Assembly: GCA_028066595.1 (NCBI GenBank)
Contig: JALCBJ010000052.1
Coordinates: 1 to 46,040, forward strand
DNA from: Thermoanaerobaculia bacterium
GTDB taxonomy: Bacteria; Acidobacteriota; Thermoanaerobaculia; Multivoradales; J023
Reading direction: 5' to 3'
DNA length: 46,040 bases
Shown here piece by piece: positions 8,119 through 17,350 of the stretch. A model generated the notes under the pieces. The model ran no database searches, had not been told where the DNA came from, and saw nothing but the letters and a program-made list of their open reading frames with translations. Numbering within the stretch: the stretch's first letter is position 1; every line of letters starts with the position of its first letter. The position numbers and the translations under genes are program-made.

Positions 8119-10971
8119 TCAGGCTGCCGACGAAGAAGCCAGCTCGCCGTCTAATGCCTTGCGGATCTGCTGAGCCAATTGCTCGGGAGAGAAGGGTTTG
8201 CGGATCAAGACCGTGTCGCCGGTGCGCAGCCGCTCCCCGAGCACCTCTTCTTCGTTGTAGCCCGACATGAACACCACCTTGATCCCAGGTCGCCGTTCGT
8301 ACAGGTGGTCCGCCAGGTCGGGACCCTTCACATGGGGCATCATCACGTCGGTGAGGAGCAGGTCGATCGCACCATCGTAGTGTTCTGCCATCTCCAAGGC
8401 GGTCTTCCCGTCCTCCGCCGACAGAACCGTATAGCCGCGGGAGCGTAGGATCTCGCGTACCACACGGCGGACGCTCTGTTCGTCTTCCACCAGTAGGATC
8501 GTTTCCGGACCCGACGCTGCGAGCCGCTCGGTCGCGGGGAGCGGATCCGGCACGGGTTCGGAGTGGGCGAGCGGCAGGTAGAGGGAAAAGGTGGTGCCGA
8601 GGCCCTGCGCGGAATCGACGGTGATGTGGCCGCGGCTCTGGTTCACGATGCCGTACACCATGGCCAGCCCGAGCCCGGTTCCCTGTCCGGGTACCTTGGT
8701 AGTGAAGAAGGGCTCGAAGATCCGGTCTCTCACTTCGGGATCGATGCCGGTGCCGTCGTCCGTCACCGACAGGGTCACGTATTCACCCGGCGGTACGTCT
8801 GGGTGACAAGGTGCCGACTCGCTGGACGTCGCGAGGCCAGTGGCGATCATCAGTCTGCCGCCGTCACCCATGGCATCGCATGCGTTGACCACCAGGTTGA
8901 GTAGAACCTGTTCCATCTGGCCCGGATCGATGCGCACGAAGAGCTCCTTGCGATGGAATTCGGTGCTCAGCTCGATGTCTTCCTCGATCACTCGGCGCAG
9001 CAAGTTCTCCAGCTGAACGACGACCTCGTTGAGATCCACGACGCGTGCTGTCATCACTTGCTGCCGGCTGAACGCAAGGAGCTGTGCCGTCAACGAGGCT
9101 GCCTTGTCGCCGGCCTCTTTGATTCCTTCGACGAACTTGCGCTGGGCTCCCAGAGCCTCGGGTTTGCCGGTCAGGAGGAGATCGCTGTAACCCAAGATCG
9201 CCGACAGGAGATTGTTGAAGTCGTGGGCTACGCCAGCAGAAAGGCGTCCGATGGCTTCCATCTTCTGGCTCTGGATCAGCTGATCCTGGAGCCGACGTCG
9301 CCGTTCGATTTCCGTTTTGGCGCGCACAACAGCGGTGATCTGATTGGCCAAGCTTCGCAGGACCTCGATGTCGGAGCGGGGGTAGGCGTCTTCAGGGTCG
9401 CGCCGACCCAAAAGCCATACCCCGATCTGATCTGTGCGCGACTGCAAAGGCAGGACGAGGCGGATCCAGCGAAGCTCCGATCGGTCGTCGCGTGGTGCCT
9501 TTCGCGGCCGACCCGCGGTCGCCAAGAGCTCGTCGATCGCGTTTCGAGAGCCGGGGACTTGATCGTCGTCCAGCGATTGGGAATAGAGCGGCTCGATGTC
9601 CTCTCCCTCGAAGAGAAGGAGGGCCGATTGCCGAATCAACAGCGACGGTAGGATCTCTTCGACCAGAATCCTTCGCAGCTCGTACCGCTCGAATGCCGCG
9701 GGAATGCGGCTGGCGAACTCAAGGGGCAGGCGCTCTGCGGCGACGTGGATTCCGAACAGACGGCGATCGATCCACGTCTGGAAGCGCGAACGAAGCCACG
9801 GTGCGCAGGCCACGAAGCAGACGGAGACCAGCAGACCGGCGAGCAGTGTGTTGTTGCCGAACCAGGCCGACAGGGAGGTCAGGATCAGGAAACACGAGAC
9901 ATAGGCCGCCAAGTAGATACACCAGAAGCCATAGCCGCCCAACGCACGATTGGCACGGACTTCGATTCTCCCCAAGTCGGCTCGGTAGATTGCCCACAGA
10001 TAGGACGTCGGCCAGAGGGGAAGGAACACCAGCACCAGAACCGTGTTCAACAGCTGCTCGACGGGCTCTCCCAGCTCGGGATAGAGACCGAGGCTTTGCA
10101 TCGCGATGATCAGCAGGAGCGGCAGGATCCCGAGACACCAGCCGGCGAGCATCAGTTTCTCGGCGGCCCGAACCTGGCCGGGCGCCTTGCGTAGGAAGCG
10201 AGCGCCGAAAAGTACGGCTGAAAGCACGAGGGTAGCGGCGAGCAGCGCCCGCATCGGGTGAGCAGGAAACCCCCGCATGACGTCGATTGCCAGGAACACG
10301 ATGGCCACCAGCCACAGTGTGGGGACGAGAAAACGCGTGATGCGCGGAAAGGCGCGACTGGGCAGGATCAGATGCAGGTGCACCGACAGAGGCAGGAGCA
10401 GAGCGACCGCGACGTGGACCAAATAGACGGAATAGAGCTGATGGAGCGCACTGATCAAGCCGGCCGCGACGAACACCGACGTCACGTAGTAGAAGGCCGT
10501 CAGGATCAGCCTGCGCACGTCCCTTGGGCGAACGAATACCACGGTGAGGGTGCCGAGGACCCAGAGCACCATCGGCAGCACCGCCATGAAGATCGCTTCG
10601 ATTTCGAGCGCGAAGGGCTCTTGATGCCAGTCGAAGGAGGTATGTAGGAGCCGATCGCCACGAACGAACGCTACGTCGACGGTCTTGTCTCGGCCGCTCG
10701 CGGGAAAAATCGTCACCGAAGGGGAACTGGTGAACTCCTCCAACGTGACGCCGCCGACCGATGTGACTTGATCACCGGCTTGTAGGCAAATCTCTTGTCC
10801 GCACTGCGGATGGCCGACGGCGACCTTCCAATCGGCGCTTTGCCAGGGAACGGTCTTCGGTAGATGGAGTCCGGCTACGCCGTACGTAATACAGACGGCC
10901 AACACCAGAATCGAGGCGCCGAGCAACCAGGGTTCGACCCAGCTCAGCTCGCGTGACGAGTGCCTGGACAT
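8119..10971 (-). CDS. Hybrid sensor histidine kinase with PDZ-like, multi-TM and GAF-like sensor parts
   Basis: 950 residues. The first helix (about 14-35) is followed by an extracytoplasmic PDZ-like segment (about 45-118, CLQAGDQVTSVGGVTL). A block of helices (about 125-400) and a GAF-like region (about 425-550) come next. The transmitter has H583 in LSAGVAHDFNNLLSAI, an N box at LNLVVNACDA, G boxes DDGTGI and GQGTGLGLAMVYG, and a fused receiver with D875 in LLLTDVMMPHVKG and Lys925. The HDFNN-type H box with an attached receiver is typical of hybrid kinases that pass phosphate onward or act through their own receiver. No response regulator gene is adjacent, so the partner is unknown. The ATG at 10971 gives a sensible cytosolic start before the first helix. 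It appears to be a single-gene unit. Confidence 0.92.
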   Translation of the reverse strand: MSRHSSRELSWVEPWLLGASILVLAVCITYGVAGLHLPKTVPWQSADWKVAVGHPQCGQEICLQAGDQVTSVGGVTLEEFTSSPSVTIFPASGRDKTVDVAFVRGDRLLHTSFDWHQEPFALEIEAIFMAVLPMVLWVLGTLTVVFVRPRDVRRLILTAFYYVTSVFVAAGLISALHQLYSVYLVHVAVALLLPLSVHLHLILPSRAFPRITRFLVPTLWLVAIVFLAIDVMRGFPAHPMRALLAATLVLSAVLFGARFLRKAPGQVRAAEKLMLAGWCLGILPLLLIIAMQSLGLYPELGEPVEQLLNTVLVLVFLPLWPTSYLWAIYRADLGRIEVRANRALGGYGFWCIYLAAYVSCFLILTSLSAWFGNNTLLAGLLVSVCFVACAPWLRSRFQTWIDRRLFGIHVAAERLPLEFASRIPAAFERYELRRILVEEILPSLLIRQSALLLFEGEDIEPLYSQSLDDDQVPGSRNAIDELLATAGRPRKAPRDDRSELRWIRLVLPLQSRTDQIGVWLLGRRDPEDAYPRSDIEVLRSLANQITAVVRAKTEIERRRRLQDQLIQSQKMEAIGRLSAGVAHDFNNLLSAILGYSDLLLTGKPEALGAQRKFVEGIKEAGDKAASLTAQLLAFSRQQVMTARVVDLNEVVVQLENLLRRVIEEDIELSTEFHRKELFVRIDPGQMEQVLLNLVVNACDAMGDGGRLMIATGLATSSESAPCHPDVPPGEYVTLSVTDDGTGIDPEVRDRIFEPFFTTKVPGQGTGLGLAMVYGIVNQSRGHITVDSAQGLGTTFSLYLPLAHSEPVPDPLPATERLAASGPETILLVEDEQSVRRVVREILRSRGYTVLSAEDGKTALEMAEHYDGAIDLLLTDVMMPHVKGPDLADHLYERRPGIKVVFMSGYNEEEVLGERLRTGDTVLIRKPFSPEQLAQQIRKALDGELASSSAA

Positions 10972-11164
10972 GTGGACTCGGGGAAGAAAGACGAGGCGCT
11001 ATCGGGAGCCGGTAAGGCGATGGCAACGCACAGCGAAAGAACTCGGGACCATGTCCCTTGCTTCGCGTTTCTTGACTTTCAGGCGGTTCGGCCGGAGCCG
11101 ACGCCTGGTTCGGAAGTCCCCTGATCTTACCACTTACCCGGCTCGTTGATCCGGGAGCCCGACA

Positions 11165-14100
11165 TTATCTGTTACGAGAACTCACGATTCTCAAGAGCTC
11201 GGGGCCGTACTTTTTGTTTACCGTCGGTCCGACGCCGCGGACCGCGAGTAGCTCCGCTTCGTTGGTGGGGCGGCTCGCCGCAATCGCCGTCAGCGTCTTG
11301 TTGGTCAGAATGCGGAATGCCGGAATCCTGCGTCGCTTCGCTTCGTGGAGTCGCCATTCCTTCAACGCACTCACCAGATGCTCTCCAGCGGCATCCAGCT
11401 GCAGGTCGACCCGCGGTTTCGTGGTCCCGCTCGTTGTTTTCTTTCGTCCTCGCCGACGCGTCTTTCCTCGTTGGCTCTTCGCACTCTGTTGTCGCGCAAG
11501 CACGACCGGCAGGCGGACCTTGGCAGCCAGGTCGGAAGTCCCGCCACGCCTTGCCGCGGGTCCCAATGACGCGCGCTGGTAGTGAATCGTGCGACCGTTT
11601 TTTTCGAAGGAGTGGGCCTCGGTGGCCACGAACTCGGCGAGGGTCAAGCCGGTCAACAGACGCTCGAACGACTTGCGATCGAGACCGATCCGCTCCCCGG
11701 AATCGCGAAACAACTGGCCCGTGCTCTGATCGTCGCGACGGCGTAGTGATCGCAGAATCTCATGCAGGGCAGTCGTCTCTTCCGAGGTCGGAGGATCGAA
11801 GGCACGCACCAGGCAGCGGTCCGGGGAACAGATGTCGCAGACTCCACAGGGGTTGCCGGAATCCTCCAAGTCTCCGAAATGATCGACCAGCGTCAGCATC
11901 CGACAGTTGGAGCCTTGGGCGAACCGGCAGATCTCTTCCAGCTGCGCCAGCTTGTGCTGCCGTTGTCCGAGATAGGGGTGTCGCCAATCGGGACGTCCAC
12001 GTCGCAGGTTCTCTTCCGGGTCGATGAGCACACCGCCATGGGTCCAGAGCTTCTCCAGCGCCTTCTCGAACACATCCTCTTCCAGCCCCAGCTTCGCCTC
12101 GATCGACTCCCTGGGTGCATCGCGACTCGACAGCCGATCGTAGAGGCCCTGCAAGATCTCGGCATCGGGATAGTCACGGCCATGGAAGAACTCGTGCGTT
12201 CTTCGGTCTGCCCAAGAGTAGAGAAGGACGGCGCGCGACGGTTTACCGTCTCGCCCGGCACGGCCGATCTCCTGGTAGTAGCCCTCCAGCGAGCCCGGTA
12301 GACCGGTGTGAATCACGGTTCGGACGTCGGCCTTGTCGATGCCCATGCCGAACGCGATCGTGGCGACGATGACCTCCAGTTTCCCAGACAAAAAGGCCGT
12401 CTGAACCCTGTCGCGGTCGGCGGCGGTGAGCCCGGCATGATAGGTGGCCGAGGGCATGTGCTGACGCAGTTCGTCTCCCAGATCCTCGGCCACCTTGCGG
12501 GTGGGGGCGTAGACGATGGCCGGTCGTTGTGAGGCGTCCTGGAGCACGCCGAGCACCGCTTGTGTACGCTGAGAGGGCCGCATCTCGACGACTTCGACGG
12601 CGATGTTGGAGCGGCGAAAACCGTGGATGGATCGTTCGGCATCCGGTACACCCAGCTGTTGACAGATGTCTTTCTGCACGACCGGCGTCGCCGTCGCGGT
12701 AAGAGCCAGCACCGGTGCCGGACGAAGTATGGGTAGGCGCTCACCCAGACGCCGGTAGTCCGGACGGAAGTCGTGTCCCCATTGGGAGATGCAGTGCGCT
12801 TCGTCGATGGTCACGAGAGTTGGAGGATGACGGGCCAGGAGCTCCGGGAATCCGGGAATTCCGAGTCTCTCGGGGGCCAGGAAGAGAAAGTCCAGCTCTC
12901 CATGAGCGTAGAGATCCAACACCTTCCGGGCGTCGGCGCGTCCGCGCCCAGAGTGGATCCTCTCGGCGGCGAATCCTTGGTCCTGTAGCTTGGCGACCTG
13001 GTCTTCCATCAGCGCGATCAGAGGCGAGATCACCAGTGTCGTGCCACCACGGGCGATTCCAGGCAACTGATAGCAGAGCGACTTGCCGGCGCCGGTGGGC
13101 ATCACGAGCAGCACGTCTCGCCCTGCACACACCGCGCGGCAAGCGTCTTCCTGAAATGGCCGGAACGAGTCGAAGCCGAAACGACTCTTCAACAGCTCGC
13201 CGAGATGTTCTGGCGCCACAGGATCTCTTCGTAGGAGCGGAGTAGTGACTATGTGCTGGCTGCCAGCCTGCGGGCCCGTTCCAGGCACGGTCGCGGGTCG
13301 CCTCTCGCGAGTTACCGGGAGCCTTTCAGGCTCTGTAAGGCCCAGGATCCAGCCATCGACGTCTTCGTCCGGCTCGGACGTCGAGATCATGTTCTCGAAT
13401 CGGTCGTCGGGTGGCTCGTCGGCTTCGATGTTCGGTCCTTCAGCCGATCGAGCCGCTGGCTCAGCGGCTCGATCGAACATTCCGGCGACGATCTCCGAGA
13501 CGAAGGTCTCGATCTCCGACATGAATGCATCCAGACGACCCTCACCGCGCTGTACTCGCTTCAACTCGGCTTCCCAGCGTCCGGTCAGCTCCGGGCTCTT
13601 CACCTGAGGGTGGACCCGTTCGATCAAACGTATTCCCCGGTCGGCGGCGTGGAACGATTTGCCACGGCGTTCGAGGTAGCCACGGGCCAGCAACGTCTCG
13701 ATGATCTGGGCTCGCGTCGCCGGTGTGCCCAGGCCCGAATCCTTCATCGCTGCCGACAACTCGTCATCATCCAGCTGTTTTCCAGCGGTCTCCATAGCGG
13801 TGAGCAGCGTGGCTTCGGTGAATCGCCGGGGAGGACGGGTCTGTTTTCCTAGGGCATCGGCTTCGCGCACGACCCGCTCGTCGTCCTGCTTCAGGCCTTT
13901 GGGAAGACGCTGCTCGTCCGGCGGGTCGGCGTCTCCATCTCTAGCCTTGTCGCGTTGCCGGTTTCCTTCACTTGGAGCCTTGGGATTCGCTGGGTCATAG
14001 CCAAGGTCCAGTACTTTCCAGCCGTCGTGCACCACGAGCTTGCCCTGGCTGTGGAATCGATCGGGCTCGTCGATGCCCTCGTGGACCACGACCGTGACGA

Positions 14101-15370
14101 CGTTCGTTACCGCCCATCGGTGGTCGTCGTGCCACGCCATCAACAGGCGCCGACAGACCAGATCGAAGAGTTTCGCCTCGTCCGCTGTCAGCGATGTCGT
14201 AGATGGATCTACGCCCGTGGGGATGATGGCGTGGTGATCGCCCACCTTGGCGTCGTCGACGTGGCGCTTGTTCAGCCCCACCGTGCCGGTGCCCGCCGCG
14301 AGCGCCTCTTCGTACGATGGCGCGATGACCTCGACGACCTCGGGAAGGCTCGCCGCCACGTCGGTCGAGAGGTGGCGTGAATCCGTGCGCGGGTAGCTCA
14401 GCAGCTTCTTCTGCTCGTAGAGCCCCTGCGCGGTGTCGAGTGTTTTCTTGGCACTCCAGCCCCACAGGCGGTTGGCGTGCCGCTGGAGCTCGGTGAGATC
14501 GTAGAGCAATGGCGGGCGTAGCCGCTTTTCCTGCGAACGTAAAGACTCCACGTGGGCCGGGCGCCCTTCGACGCGAGTCACGATTTCGTGTGCCAGCTTT
14601 CCGTCGGCCGGTAGCCGCTTGGTGTCACGGTTCGGAGGATGCTGGCGGAACCAGGTGCCGCGGTAGGTGCTCTGCGCTGAAGCGTCGTCAATCGAATCGA
14701 AGCGAGCGACGACCTCGAAATAGAGCTCCGGTACGAAGTCGCGAATCGCCAGCTCGCGTTCGACCATCATTGCCAGAGTCGGGGTCTGAACCCGTCCTAC
14801 CGAGAGAGTCTCGTCACGCTGTCGTCCCCAGGCCAGCGTGCACGCTCGCGAGAGGTTCATGCCCACCAGCCAGTCGGCCTGAGAGCGGCCGCGAGCTGCA
14901 TCCGCCAGCGAGTCGTAGTCCGTGCCCGGCCGCAAAGACTCGAGCCCTCGACGAATCGACGATGGCGTCAACGAGGAGATCCACAGTCGTTGCACCGGTT
15001 TGGTGCAACCGGTCGCCTCGTAGATATAGCGGAAGATCAGCTCGCCTTCGCGCCCGGCATCGGTAGCGCACACGACGCGGGTGACCTTGGGAGAGCCGAG
15101 GATCCGCCGTACCAGATCGAACTGGTGTTTCTGTTGCTCGCGCACCGTCAGCGGCCAGCGCTCGGGCAGCATGGGAAGCTCCTCGGCCCGCCACGAGGCC
15201 CATCTCGGGTTCATCTCCTGAGGACTCGCCAGCCCGACCAGATGACCGAGAGCCCACGTAACGACCCACTCGGAGTTGTAGAGACAACCCTCCATGCGAC
15301 GTGTCGCTCCGAGCACGCGGGCGATGTCGCGGGCCACCGAGGGTTTCTCTGCGACGACGGCGGTGGTCAT
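11165..15370 (-). CDS. Fusion protein: DNA topoisomerase III (type IA) joined to RecQ helicase
   Basis: One uninterrupted 1401-residue frame. Residues 1-630 are a topoisomerase III: Toprim Glu8 in VAEKPS and CATDAGREGELIF (101-113), SVGRVQTPTLAMMVE, the active-site Tyr326 in LLSYPRTDSRHLS, and GLGTPATRAQIIETLL. A low-complexity acidic linker (about 635-715) leads to a complete RecQ. The helicase has Walker A PTGAGKS (758-764), DEAH (856-859), ALTATAT, the motif VI segment YYQEIGRAGRDGKPS, a zinc site with C1148, C1156, C1175, C1178 and C1181 (PCGVCDIC), a winged-helix region, and an HRDC-like domain at the end (about 1330-1400). Topo III and RecQ act together on double Holliday junctions and converged forks in bacteria and eukaryotes; here they are one chain. 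The ATG at 15370 begins directly at the Toprim strand. It lies alone between single-gene units. Confidence 0.95.
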   Translation of the reverse strand: MTTAVVAEKPSVARDIARVLGATRRMEGCLYNSEWVVTWALGHLVGLASPQEMNPRWASWRAEELPMLPERWPLTVREQQKHQFDLVRRILGSPKVTRVVCATDAGREGELIFRYIYEATGCTKPVQRLWISSLTPSSIRRGLESLRPGTDYDSLADAARGRSQADWLVGMNLSRACTLAWGRQRDETLSVGRVQTPTLAMMVERELAIRDFVPELYFEVVARFDSIDDASAQSTYRGTWFRQHPPNRDTKRLPADGKLAHEIVTRVEGRPAHVESLRSQEKRLRPPLLYDLTELQRHANRLWGWSAKKTLDTAQGLYEQKKLLSYPRTDSRHLSTDVAASLPEVVEVIAPSYEEALAAGTGTVGLNKRHVDDAKVGDHHAIIPTGVDPSTTSLTADEAKLFDLVCRRLLMAWHDDHRWAVTNVVTVVVHEGIDEPDRFHSQGKLVVHDGWKVLDLGYDPANPKAPSEGNRQRDKARDGDADPPDEQRLPKGLKQDDERVVREADALGKQTRPPRRFTEATLLTAMETAGKQLDDDELSAAMKDSGLGTPATRAQIIETLLARGYLERRGKSFHAADRGIRLIERVHPQVKSPELTGRWEAELKRVQRGEGRLDAFMSEIETFVSEIVAGMFDRAAEPAARSAEGPNIEADEPPDDRFENMISTSEPDEDVDGWILGLTEPERLPVTRERRPATVPGTGPQAGSQHIVTTPLLRRDPVAPEHLGELLKSRFGFDSFRPFQEDACRAVCAGRDVLLVMPTGAGKSLCYQLPGIARGGTTLVISPLIALMEDQVAKLQDQGFAAERIHSGRGRADARKVLDLYAHGELDFLFLAPERLGIPGFPELLARHPPTLVTIDEAHCISQWGHDFRPDYRRLGERLPILRPAPVLALTATATPVVQKDICQQLGVPDAERSIHGFRRSNIAVEVVEMRPSQRTQAVLGVLQDASQRPAIVYAPTRKVAEDLGDELRQHMPSATYHAGLTAADRDRVQTAFLSGKLEVIVATIAFGMGIDKADVRTVIHTGLPGSLEGYYQEIGRAGRDGKPSRAVLLYSWADRRTHEFFHGRDYPDAEILQGLYDRLSSRDAPRESIEAKLGLEEDVFEKALEKLWTHGGVLIDPEENLRRGRPDWRHPYLGQRQHKLAQLEEICRFAQGSNCRMLTLVDHFGDLEDSGNPCGVCDICSPDRCLVRAFDPPTSEETTALHEILRSLRRRDDQSTGQLFRDSGERIGLDRKSFERLLTGLTLAEFVATEAHSFEKNGRTIHYQRASLGPAARRGGTSDLAAKVRLPVVLARQQSAKSQRGKTRRRGRKKTTSGTTKPRVDLQLDAAGEHLVSALKEWRLHEAKRRRIPAFRILTNKTLTAIAASRPTNEAELLAVRGVGPTVNKKYGPELLRIVSSRNR

Positions 15371-15675
15371 GCGGCGGCAGGATACCGGATGATCGTATGG
15401 TTCCGGATCACGGTGGTGTCTTTGCGTTCACCCTCCGGACGCGACTTGTGAACCATGACGAGTATCCTGAGATCGTCAGAGTTCCTCGAGCGGACTTTCG
15501 CGGTGCTGAAGGGCTCGACGTCGATGTGCTTCCAAGAGCGCAGTGCAGGTGTTTCGGACTCCCGGAGAAGCCCGAGTCGCTCACGGCCGGTGGCGCGGAT
15601 AACTCTTCGTGAGCCCTGAGAAATATCGCTTCTTGGTTGAATGTACGAAAAGTACTTCAGGCGGCAGCTGGCATG
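15371..15675. other. Intergenic stretch of 305 bases, no convincing gene
   Basis: It lies between the topoisomerase-helicase start and the acetyltransferase stop (both leftward). Short open frames exist, for example a 53-codon frame from ATG 15457 on the plus strand, but none has a recognisable product, a Shine-Dalgarno or biased codon use. It should hold the promoter of the fusion gene; I could not pick out a convincing -10/-35 pair. Confidence 0.4.
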
Positions 15676-16329
15676 TCAGCGGTCCAACAGCGTTTCGCCG
15701 GCAACGTCGAACGCCCGTAACGAAAGCGAAGTCGACGGCGAGTTCGAGTAGTCGTCCGCGAACAGCGTCCAGATCATGGTGTCACCGACCGAACCCTCTG
15801 TGTCGACGTGTCGCCGTCGAAGCGTGGTCTCGTGTGTGAACCCCAGATTCCGAGCCACGGCCCAGCTGGCCTTGTTCCGGGGATCGCAGTGGATCTCGAT
15901 GCGATCCACCGCCTCGGTGTCGATCGGATCCGCGGTTTCGAACGCCAAGCGCACCATCATCTTCGACGCCTCGCTCGCGTAGCCGAGACCGCCATGGTCT
16001 CGGTGAATCCAGTAGCCCACCTCTCGTCCCCGTGGACCGACCCTCCGGAACAGGCAGATCGAGCCGATCAGCGTCCGTTCGTCCCGCGTGAAGAGACCGT
16101 ACCTATAGGCGACGTCCCTGTCGAAATCGGCTCGCTGCTCCCTGAGCCACTCTGCGGTCTCGCGCAGGCTGCGTGGCTCGTCGGACATAAAGGGAATCCA
16201 GGGTCGTAGATGATCGTCGTTGTCGTCGATGGCGCGCCGGAGATCCGGCGCATCGTCGGTCGACCAACAGCGGGCGATCAGGCGATCGGTCTCGATTCGA
16301 TAGGCAGGGCCGACGAGAGTAGTGGACAT
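15676..16329 (-). CDS. GNAT N-acetyltransferase, RimJ/RimL type
   Basis: 217 residues with the order of a RimJ/RimL-like acetyltransferase. It opens with the strand IETDRLIARCW. A basic segment of the form GREVGYWIHRDHGGLGYASEA follows, where the acetyl-CoA loop is expected, and then VDRIEIHCDPRNKASWAVARNLGF with the NxxSxxVxxKLGF-type ending of motif B. Such enzymes acetylate N-terminal or small-molecule amines; the substrate cannot be told. The last 30 residues (after IWTLFADDY) go beyond the usual domain end. ATG 16329 is the only good start. It sits 73 bases downstream of the outer-membrane barrel gene and could be transcribed with it, but a functional tie is not evident. Confidence 0.85.
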   Translation of the reverse strand: MSTTLVGPAYRIETDRLIARCWSTDDAPDLRRAIDDNDDHLRPWIPFMSDEPRSLRETAEWLREQRADFDRDVAYRYGLFTRDERTLIGSICLFRRVGPRGREVGYWIHRDHGGLGYASEASKMMVRLAFETADPIDTEAVDRIEIHCDPRNKASWAVARNLGFTHETTLRRRHVDTEGSVGDTMIWTLFADDYSNSPSTSLSLRAFDVAGETLLDR

Positions 16330-16402
16330 GCGGGCAGTCTACTGAATCGGATCGCATCCAGAATCTGTTCCGCAGCCCATCGATACCATGACGGATCGGA
16401 CC

Positions 16403-17350
16403 TCAGCGGACCCTCCACCGCCACAAAAGACGTAGGTGCAGGAGGTCGTCACTCTCCACCTGTTCACCAGAGCGCCGTACGTCCAGTGGAGAGTAGAAGA
16501 TCTCGCCGCCCAGACTACCCTTGGATCCGATCTGCCAGGTGGCGCCGGCAGCGAAACCCATTGCGTCGCCATCGGCTCGCAAAAGCGAACGGTCACGAAA
16601 GCCGAAGGTCTCGGCGTCTACCTGGAATTCCATGTCGAGGTGATTGAAGGAGATGCCACCATGGATTTCGGGCGTACGACCGTTCTTGCCGCCAAGCGGG
16701 GAGTAGGTGACCACGAGCTCAGCGCCGAGGTAGTCCATGGTGATCTGGTCACTCGATGGCGATTCGCAGCCGAAGGGGTTCTCGGGCGAACCGGGAGGGA
16801 AGAGCTCGTCTCCTCCCTCCGTGCATGTGAAGTCACCCTGCACGTCACCGGTCTGGCCGTAGGCGCGGAGTCCGAGTCCCCACCGGTCGCCTCGCCAGAG
16901 GACCTTCTCCAGACCGAGAGACCAGAGATCCGCCTCTACGCCGTCCACCTTGACCGGCGGCACCCAACCCACGACCAGACCCCAGCCTGAGCCGAGCCCG
17001 ATCTCGCCACGAAGCCTGGCCCAGGCAGGAGTGCGGTTGAGATCCTCCTCTTTGAAGCCGCCGAACCCTACGGTGCGCTGCTCCCTGTCGAGGTGAGGAA
17101 CGGAGAGGACCTCCAGACCCAAGGCGACTTCGCCACCCGTATGCTCCGTTGCGGAGCCGATCCCAGTGAGGAGGCTCACGGAGGTGAAGAACTTCATCGC
17201 CCAGGCTTCGGGGTCGTCGAAGTCGAGATCCTCGATCGGGTCGAGGACATCGATCTCTTGCGCCTTGATCGGGTGGGCCACGCCACCCATGACGAAGCAC
17301 ACCAGTAGCGCGAGGATCCAGAGGCTCCTGCTCCGTTCCCGCCGGCTCAT
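16403..17350 (-). CDS. Predicted outer-membrane beta-barrel protein
   Basis: 315 residues with an N-terminal signal peptide (hydrophobic run SLWILALLVCFVMGGVA, likely cut after IKA). The rest alternates polar and hydrophobic residues, with Gly/aromatic-rich strands (WGLVVGWVPPV, RWGLGLRAYGQTG, MGFAAGATWQIG, LGGEIFYSP). It ends in a strand LLHLRLLWRWRVR, similar to terminal barrel strands although the final residue is Arg rather than Phe. It resembles DUF-type transporter or porin-like barrels; no specific substrate can be named. An exposed-loop Cys pair (DFTCTEGG and FGCESP) may form a disulfide. The start overlaps the stop of the upstream cupredoxin/Calx-beta gene (ATGA at 17350-17347), so the two are translationally coupled and probably act in the same envelope process. 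Confidence 0.75.
   Translation of the reverse strand: MSRRERSRSLWILALLVCFVMGGVAHPIKAQEIDVLDPIEDLDFDDPEAWAMKFFTSVSLLTGIGSATEHTGGEVALGLEVLSVPHLDREQRTVGFGGFKEEDLNRTPAWARLRGEIGLGSGWGLVVGWVPPVKVDGVEADLWSLGLEKVLWRGDRWGLGLRAYGQTGDVQGDFTCTEGGDELFPPGSPENPFGCESPSSDQITMDYLGAELVVTYSPLGGKNGRTPEIHGGISFNHLDMEFQVDAETFGFRDRSLLRADGDAMGFAAGATWQIGSKGSLGGEIFYSPLDVRRSGEQVESDDLLHLRLLWRWRVR

Noticed and set aside
9492..10109. 205-codon plus-strand frame opposite the histidine kinase
   Set aside because: Arg/Pro/Ser-rich shadow frame without ribosome site or domain.
11165..15370. Possibility that topoisomerase and helicase are two overlapping genes
   Set aside because: The frame is continuous through a polar linker with no stop and no evident internal ribosome site in front of the helicase part.
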